Below are positions 59,102 through 64,000 of a stretch of 64,000 nucleotides of DNA, piece by piece. Within the stretch, counting starts at the first letter, position 1, and each line of letters begins with the position of its first letter. The position numbers and the translations under genes were made by a program. The stretch covers positions 1 to 64,000 of the forward strand of contig JAPSJV010000003.1 in assembly GCA_031178005.1 (NCBI GenBank), given 5' to 3'. The notes under the pieces are model-generated. The model did no database searches, was not told where the DNA came from, and worked only from the letters and a program-made list of their open reading frames with translations. Origin of the DNA: Pseudarthrobacter sp. (GTDB lineage: Bacteria > Actinomycetota > Actinomycetes > Actinomycetales > Micrococcaceae).

Positions 59102-60538
59102 TTAGATGTCGGTGCGTTGACGTATCTCAAGTTCGGTAACGGTGACGGATCCTTCGCCGGCGAAGACGCCGATCCGGCCCGTCGAGTGGTCGTAGATCCG
59201 GGTGCTGAGCGCCACCTGGCGATCGACGACGGCGACGCACAGGTCGCCGTCGACGATTACCTCCAGGGTGTGCTCACCGGGGGAGAGATCGCAGGGGCGT
59301 TCCAGCTCGATGCTGTGCGGGATGTCTCCCGAGACGTGCCACTGCGCGTTCCCCGTGATGGTGCGGGGCCACCGGTCAAAGACGAGTCGTCCGCGCTTCG
59401 GCTCAAGGCGCAGGACGTAGGACTGGTCGCCGTCGTCGCTTGAACGAAGCAGCAGTCCGCACTCGGTGGTGTTGGCACCGATGTCCAGCACTGCCTTCGC
59501 GTAGAACTGGCCGGGCAGGTCCTCTGCGGAAACGATGGCCTGGTACCCGTCCGGTACCTCCAGACGTTCGGGCAGCCCGCTGGCCAGGGATACCGGGATG
59601 TCTTCCCAGAAGCTGTCCACCAACTCGTCGGCGAAGCAGAACCCCAGGGTGCCGTCCGCGTTTTGGCGGGCTTCCAATACGGCCATGGTGCCTGCCCATT
59701 GCCAGGGTCCCTGGTCTGAGTTCCCTTCTTTGCTGGCGATCCAGCCAAAGAAGAACCGGCGGCCATCCCGTGCTGCACTCTTGGATGCGTAGAACGCCCG
59801 GCCGTCGATGCTGTCCCGGTCCGGCACTGTCCAGGGACCGTCAGGGCTCTTGGCCATCCGGTAGCGCGTGGTGAAGGATTCGGAAAACTCGGAATACACC
59901 ATGTACCACCAGTCACCCCAGGCAAAGACGTCAGGGCATTCGTGCGTGATGTAGCGGCGCGGATCCCAGAACGGCTCGGCATACTGCCAGGCCATCAGGT
60001 CATCAGAGACGCACTGGGCGATGACTCCGCGGCGGCGCTCCGGCCCTGCGGAGTGCCGTGCGGCCAGCAGCATCCGCCACTGGTTTTTGCTTTCGTCCCG
60101 GAATACAAAGGGGTCCCGCCAGTCCCCGGACTCATAGCCGTCCGGGGCGCCGAACGTGAGTTCAGGATGCTTTGTCCACGTCGCCATGCCATCGGCGCTC
60201 GTAGCGTGCATCACCAGCTGCAGCGGCACGCCGTCGGAGCCCAGGTTCTCCGGATTGTGGCCGGTGTAGAACAGGTGGTGGACGCCCGCCCCGTCCAGGA
60301 CAATGCTGCCCGTGTAGGCGTTGAAATCCAGCTCGGTGGCTGAGCCGTGCTGCAAAGAAACTCCGTGGTCCTGGAATTCCGTGAGGTCCTTGGTGGTGAC
60401 TAGGTTCCAGGAGGTACCCGGTTTGGGATCGGACCGGTCCTCATGAAGATAGAAGAGCCAAAACTCCCCGTCCTTCTCAAAAGGTATGAGGTCACCAACC
60501 CATCCATCGCTGGGCTGAAAGAAAACTGGGCGTTTCAT
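59102..60538 (-). CDS. Atypical GH32 enzyme, cytoplasmic, probable DFA IV or levanbiose hydrolase
   Basis: A 478-residue GH32-fold protein with altered first motif: WVGDLIPF supplies the nucleophile Asp16 in place of WLNDPNG. The other sites are kept: WRDPFVF with Asp142 and HECPDVF with acid/base Glu200. A C-terminal beta-sandwich follows (HTLEVIVDGDLCVAVVDRQV). No signal peptide. It heads the importer operon and is divergent from the levan fructotransferase, so the imported product, DFA IV or levanbiose, is the likely substrate. This assignment is inference; a plain beta-fructosidase is the alternative. Confidence 0.82.
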   Translation of the reverse strand: MKRPVFFQPSDGWVGDLIPFEKDGEFWLFYLHEDRSDPKPGTSWNLVTTKDLTEFQDHGVSLQHGSATELDFNAYTGSIVLDGAGVHHLFYTGHNPENLGSDGVPLQLVMHATSADGMATWTKHPELTFGAPDGYESGDWRDPFVFRDESKNQWRMLLAARHSAGPERRRGVIAQCVSDDLMAWQYAEPFWDPRRYITHECPDVFAWGDWWYMVYSEFSESFTTRYRMAKSPDGPWTVPDRDSIDGRAFYASKSAARDGRRFFFGWIASKEGNSDQGPWQWAGTMAVLEARQNADGTLGFCFADELVDSFWEDIPVSLASGLPERLEVPDGYQAIVSAEDLPGQFYAKAVLDIGANTTECGLLLRSSDDGDQSYVLRLEPKRGRLVFDRWPRTITGNAQWHVSGDIPHSIELERPCDLSPGEHTLEVIVDGDLCVAVVDRQVALSTRIYDHSTGRIGVFAGEGSVTVTELEIRQRTDI

Positions 60539-60560
60539 ATTGGGCTGCTATCCATTCTGC

Positions 60561-60707
60561 TAAAGCGCTTGACCATCTGTAAGCTAGTGGTATATCCCGG
60601 ATGGATCAAGCGTTTTACCAAACTTTATTTTTATTGCGCTGATTGACCGTCCCCTGGATCTCTGGCTCTCGGTTATCGCGTCAGGAGTATTTTGGTTAAG
60701 CGCTTGA
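60561..60707. promoter_or_regulatory. Three LacI-type operators in the divergent fructan promoter
   Basis: TAAAGCGCTTGA (60561-60572), TCAAGCGTTTTA (60606-60617) and TTAAGCGCTTGA (60696-60707) share the palindromic form TnAAGCGCTTnA; the middle one is in the opposite orientation and deviates at one base. They lie in the 393-bp region between the GH32-like operon and the levan fructotransferase gene, and fit binding, possibly looping, by the LacI regulator at 54769-55857. The rest of the region, 60710-60931, is leader sequence without recognised elements. Confidence 0.8.
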
Positions 60708-60931
60708 CCCGACGCCGAGATGGCCGCTATGGTCCTGCATAGCCGGTGAATGCACCCGCCCTCGACTTTGAGCGGACCTAACCATCCCGATCCGCCCGGC
60801 TGATTTTCCTGAGCCCGAAGAGCGCGTTTTTTACTGCCCCGGGGCCGCATTTTCAGCCCTGCCCCTGCGCTCTCTACTACCCATGCCCGGCTGGCTATGG
60901 CGCCCGCCGGGCCCTGAGAGGAAACCACTTT

Positions 60932-62497
60932 ATGCTGCACAACATTTCGCGACGCACAGTCCTGCAAGGGGCCGGTGTTGGTGCCCTTACCTTGTTCGCT
61001 GCCGGAGCCTCACCCTCTATTGCGCAGGCGCAGGCGCAGACGTCACTGCGGGCGCAATTTCATATGACCCCGCCTTCCGGCTGGCTGTGTGACCCGCAGC
61101 GCCCGGTATTTACCAACGGTGCCTACCAGCTCTACTACCTGCAGTCCGGACAGAACAACGGCCCTGGGGGCTGGGACCATGCGACAACCAGCGACGGGGT
61201 GTCATTCACCCATCACGGTGTGGTGATGCCATTGCAGCCGGATTTCCCCGTCTGGTCAGGATCCGCCGTCGTAGACACCGCGAATACTGCCGGATTCGGC
61301 GCCGGCGCCGTGATCGCACTCGCCACGCAGCCCACGGATGGCATCCGCAAATACCAGGAGCAATATCTCTACTGGTCCACGGACGGCGGCTTTACCTTCA
61401 CGGCCCTTCCCGACCCGGTGATCATCAATACCGACGGTCGGACGGCGACTACGCCGGCGGAGATCGACAACGCGGAGTGGTTCCGCGACCCCAAGATCCA
61501 CTGGGACGCGCTCCGGAACGAATGGGTTTGTGTCATCGGGCGGGCGCGCTACGCAAGCTTCTACACCTCACCGAACCTGCGGGACTGGCATTGGAAATCC
61601 AACTTCGACTACCCGAATCCGGCGCTCGGAGGCGTCGAATGCCCCGATTTGTTCGAGATGACCGCCAGCGACGGGACCCGGCACTGGGTACTGGGCTCAA
61701 GCATGGACGCCTACAGCATCGGCCTGCCCATGACCTACGCGTACTGGATGGGTACTTGGAACGGCGCGGCCTTCATTGCGGACAGCCTGACGCCCCAATG
61801 GCTCGACTGGGGCTGGGACTGGTACGCGGCGGTGACCTGGCCGTCCGTCGCGGCGCCAGAGACGCGGCGCCTCGCCATCGCCTGGATGAACAACTGGAAA
61901 TATGCGGCGCGTGACGTCCCCACCGATGCGTCGGACGGCTACAACGGGCAGAACTCGATCGTGCGGGAACTGCGGCTCGAACACCAGCCGGGCGGCTGGT
62001 ACACCCTGCTCAGCAGCCCGGTCGAGGCGCTGTCGGGTTACGCCACGTCGGCCACTTCACTGCCGGATCGTGCAGTCAACGGCAGCCTCGTACTGCCGTG
62101 GAACGGGCGGGCCTATGAACTTGAGCTGGATATTTCATGGGACGCGGCAACGAACGTCGGAGTCTCCGTGGGCCGTTCGGCAGACGGATCGCGCCATACG
62201 AACGTGGGTAAGTATGGTGGCGAGCTGTACGTGGACCGCGCGCCCTCGGACCAAAGCGGCTACTCGCTGGCGCCCTTCACGCGAGCTGCCGCACCCATCG
62301 ATGCCAATGCCCGATCCGTGCACCTGCGCATATTCGTCGACACACAGAGCGTCGAGGTGTTCGTGAACTCCGGGCACACAGTGCTTTCACAGCAGGTGCA
62401 TTTCGCCGCCGGTGACACTGGAATCTCCTTCTACTCCGACGGCGGCCCGGCCAACTTCACAGGGATCACCATCCGCGAGTTCGGCAGCACCATCTAG
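60932..62497 (+). CDS. lftA: Levan fructotransferase (DFA IV-forming), Tat-exported, GH32 fold
   Basis: The 521-residue protein strongly resembles the levan fructotransferase of Arthrobacter ureafaciens as I recall it (HMTPPSGWLCDPQRPV, NNGPGGWDHATTSDGVSFTH, ATQPTDGIRKYQEQYLYWST). Key residues are Asp54 in WLCDPQ, Asp186 in FRDPK and Glu236 in VECPDLF; Cys-Asp-Pro-Gln replaces the Asn-Asp-Pro-Asn of hydrolases. A twin-arginine signal (SRRTVLQGAGVGALTLF) directs folded export, with cleavage near Ala-Gln-Ala around residue 35. It converts beta-2,6 levan outside the cell into cyclic difructose anhydride IV. It is divergent from the importer operon with shared operators. Confidence 0.92.
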   Translation: MLHNISRRTVLQGAGVGALTLFAAGASPSIAQAQAQTSLRAQFHMTPPSGWLCDPQRPVFTNGAYQLYYLQSGQNNGPGGWDHATTSDGVSFTHHGVVMPLQPDFPVWSGSAVVDTANTAGFGAGAVIALATQPTDGIRKYQEQYLYWSTDGGFTFTALPDPVIINTDGRTATTPAEIDNAEWFRDPKIHWDALRNEWVCVIGRARYASFYTSPNLRDWHWKSNFDYPNPALGGVECPDLFEMTASDGTRHWVLGSSMDAYSIGLPMTYAYWMGTWNGAAFIADSLTPQWLDWGWDWYAAVTWPSVAAPETRRLAIAWMNNWKYAARDVPTDASDGYNGQNSIVRELRLEHQPGGWYTLLSSPVEALSGYATSATSLPDRAVNGSLVLPWNGRAYELELDISWDAATNVGVSVGRSADGSRHTNVGKYGGELYVDRAPSDQSGYSLAPFTRAAAPIDANARSVHLRIFVDTQSVEVFVNSGHTVLSQQVHFAAGDTGISFYSDGGPANFTGITIREFGSTI

Positions 62498-62594
62498 CGG
62501 CCGTCCCGGCCGTTGGTCCGCGGTTCATGTTTCAGCAATCCCCGCCTCCTACCCTGAACCAGCCCACATCGTTCAAAGGCCAAGGAGACAAAAC

Positions 62595-64000
62595 ATGTGC
62601 ACTGAGGAAAAGGGGGCAGGCGGCAACAACGCCAGCCTGGAACTTGCCGACGCGGAGCTGCAGACAATGGGTTTGAGCCGCCGTCGGATCCTGCAGTCTG
62701 CCGGAATCATGGCGGCCGGATCGGCGGCGGCCCTGGGCGCCGCACGTCCGGCCGCCGCTGCGCCGGGCAGCAATGATCCGCAGCTCACGTGGCTGGTGGG
62801 GGACCACCACGTGCACACCCAGTTCAGCCATGACGCCAAGTACATGATCAAGCAGCAGCTCGACGCCGCGGAAGCCTACGGCGTGGACTGGCTGGCCTTC
62901 ACCGAGCACAGCAACTTCGGCCATGCGAACAACGGCGGGGCCGTCAACGCCAACAAGGAGATCAAAACCCAGCGGGCGGCGCGTCCGGACTTGCTGATCT
63001 TCCAGGGCCTGGAATGGTACATCCCTGGAGCGGAACACGCCTCGGTGCTGGTAACTCCGGGCCCCAACGAGGTTAATCTGCTCCGCACTTTTGAACTCGT
63101 GTGGGACGGAAAGCTGAACCAGTGGGAGAAGCCCGTCCCAGGCAGCGCCCAAGTGGAAACCTTCGAACGGAAAGCCGTGGAAGCCATCGCCTGGTTGGCC
63201 GAACAGCGGCGGACCGGCTATGTGGACGACGTCGTGGCGCTGGCCAACCACCCCATGCGCCTGGGTATCGATTCACCCCATGAGCTTCGTGCCTGGCGGG
63301 ATGCCGCCCGGGAGGTCATGATCGGCATGGAAGGCGCGCCCGGGGCGCAGGGCTCCGGCGTCGGCCAGTTTGCCGGTCCCGGGGACCAGCGCGGCGAATA
63401 CACCAACAATCCCAGCCAGTTCAGCTTTGCCGGCTACCCCGCCGACGCCTACCGGCCGTACGGCGGCTTTGATTGGGCCACCGCCACGGTGGGCGGCGTC
63501 TGGGATTCCATGCTGGCGGAGGGGTTGCCCTTCTGGATCACTTCCAGCTCGGACAACCACCTGACCGTCAAAGACACCTGGAAGACCGGGCCTTACCCGG
63601 ACCGGGAGCCCTACCTCAGCCTGCCCAGCGAATTCGACCGCTGGTCCGTGGAAGGCAAGCGTCCTGACCCGTTCGATTCCGGTGAACGCCAGGGCGGCAG
63701 CGACTTCTGGCCGGGGCAGTTCAGCCGCGTCCATACCGGAGTGACGGAGCGGAGCTACTCGGGAGTCCTGCAGGCGATGCGCAACGGCCGCATGTGGATT
63801 GACCACGGCCACCTGCTCCAGGGTCTGGACGTGCGGGTACGCCCGCTCCGGAACAAGGGAAACAACGGCCGCAACGGCGTCACCCTCGGTTCCCGGCTCA
63901 GCGTCAGGCGAGGTACCGACGTCGAAATTTCCATCACCATCACCGCCACGGACTACCGGAACGCGGCCGGCATCCTTCCGCGGCTTGCGCACGTGGACGT
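62595..64000 (+). CDS. PHP-type metallohydrolase (CehA/McbA-like), Tat-exported, cut by window end
   Basis: The frame is open from ATG 62595 (AAGGAG 7 nt upstream) to the window end, 468 residues so far. A twin-arginine signal (LSRRRILQSAGIMAAGSAAA, residues about 28-47) ends near AAAAPG. The PHP-like metal motif GDHHVHTQFSHD follows at about 68, with WLAFTEHSNFGH, ALANHPMRLG and a late ITSSSDNH supplying further ligands. Related CehA/McbA-family hydrolases and secreted phosphoesterases use this site. The substrate is unknown; it may be unrelated to the fructan genes upstream. Confidence 0.85.
   Translation, partial: MCTEEKGAGGNNASLELADAELQTMGLSRRRILQSAGIMAAGSAAALGAARPAAAAPGSNDPQLTWLVGDHHVHTQFSHDAKYMIKQQLDAAEAYGVDWLAFTEHSNFGHANNGGAVNANKEIKTQRAARPDLLIFQGLEWYIPGAEHASVLVTPGPNEVNLLRTFELVWDGKLNQWEKPVPGSAQVETFERKAVEAIAWLAEQRRTGYVDDVVALANHPMRLGIDSPHELRAWRDAAREVMIGMEGAPGAQGSGVGQFAGPGDQRGEYTNNPSQFSFAGYPADAYRPYGGFDWATATVGGVWDSMLAEGLPFWITSSSDNHLTVKDTWKTGPYPDREPYLSLPSEFDRWSVEGKRPDPFDSGERQGGSDFWPGQFSRVHTGVTERSYSGVLQAMRNGRMWIDHGHLLQGLDVRVRPLRNKGNNGRNGVTLGSRLSVRRGTDVEISITITATDYRNAAGILPRLAHVD

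Overview
The window is high-GC DNA from an actinobacterium. It is most likely Arthrobacter/Pseudarthrobacter or another Micrococcaceae genus: the fructan enzymes (GH91 and a levan fructotransferase) are best known from Arthrobacter, the Mrp antiporter has an A/B-fused first subunit, the surface protein ends in a LANTG sortase signal, and there is an IdeR/DmdR-type iron box. I see no rRNA, tRNA, CRISPR array, insertion sequence or prophage.

Layout. 0-4.5 kb: an operon of a cupin protein, a DUF6807 protein and a Gfo/Idh/MocA oxidoreductase behind a near-consensus promoter, then an Atg22/UMF1-type MFS transporter. 4.7-11.1 kb: a complete Mrp-type Na+/H+ antiporter operon (A/B fusion, C, D, E, F, G), with start/stop overlaps at every junction. 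11.1-13.4 kb: a reverse-strand three-gene unit of DUF1538 membrane protein, P-II-like protein and CBS protein. 13.5-16.9 kb: a DUF4235 protein, a pterin-dehydratase-like/VOC fusion, an AAA ATPase and a Nudix hydrolase. 17.0-20.2 kb: a TPP riboswitch controlling ykoE-ykoD-ykoC, an ECF-type importer for thiamine or its pyrimidine precursor. 20.3-21.8 kb: an AbiE-like toxin-antitoxin pair with palindromic operators. 22.1-23.6 kb: a flotillin.

Two fructan loci follow. At 23.8-32.3 kb are a LacI-type operator, a CUT1 sugar importer, a signal-less GH91 enzyme (probable difructose-anhydride III hydrolase), a LacI regulator, a PfkB sugar kinase and a cytoplasmic GH32 fructosidase. These fit uptake of a cyclic difructose dianhydride, ring opening, splitting to fructose and phosphorylation. 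At 54.8-62.5 kb a Tat-exported levan fructotransferase (levan to difructose anhydride IV) is divergent from an operon of an atypical cytoplasmic GH32 enzyme, a CUT1 importer and a LacI regulator paralogous to the first. Three matching operators lie in the divergent promoter region. I infer that this second locus releases, imports and hydrolyses DFA IV.

Between them: 32.3-36.2 kb holds an iron-box-controlled cluster (siderophore-type GNAT, Ntn-hydrolase of the penicillin acylase family, siderophore-interacting flavin reductase), followed by an FAD monooxygenase. 37.3-43.3 kb is an arabinan/arabinoside locus (GH51, CUT1 importer, LacI). 43.4-44.7 kb encodes a short lipoprotein related to the catalytic domain of copper amine oxidases. 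44.9-50.6 kb encodes a 1907-residue sortase-anchored surface protein with a nearly perfect 675-bp tandem duplication. 51.0-54.6 kb carries a PLP-dependent dehydratase, an alpha/beta hydrolase, and an ECF42-type sigma factor with its DGPF/YCII partner. The window ends inside a Tat-exported PHP-type metallohydrolase.
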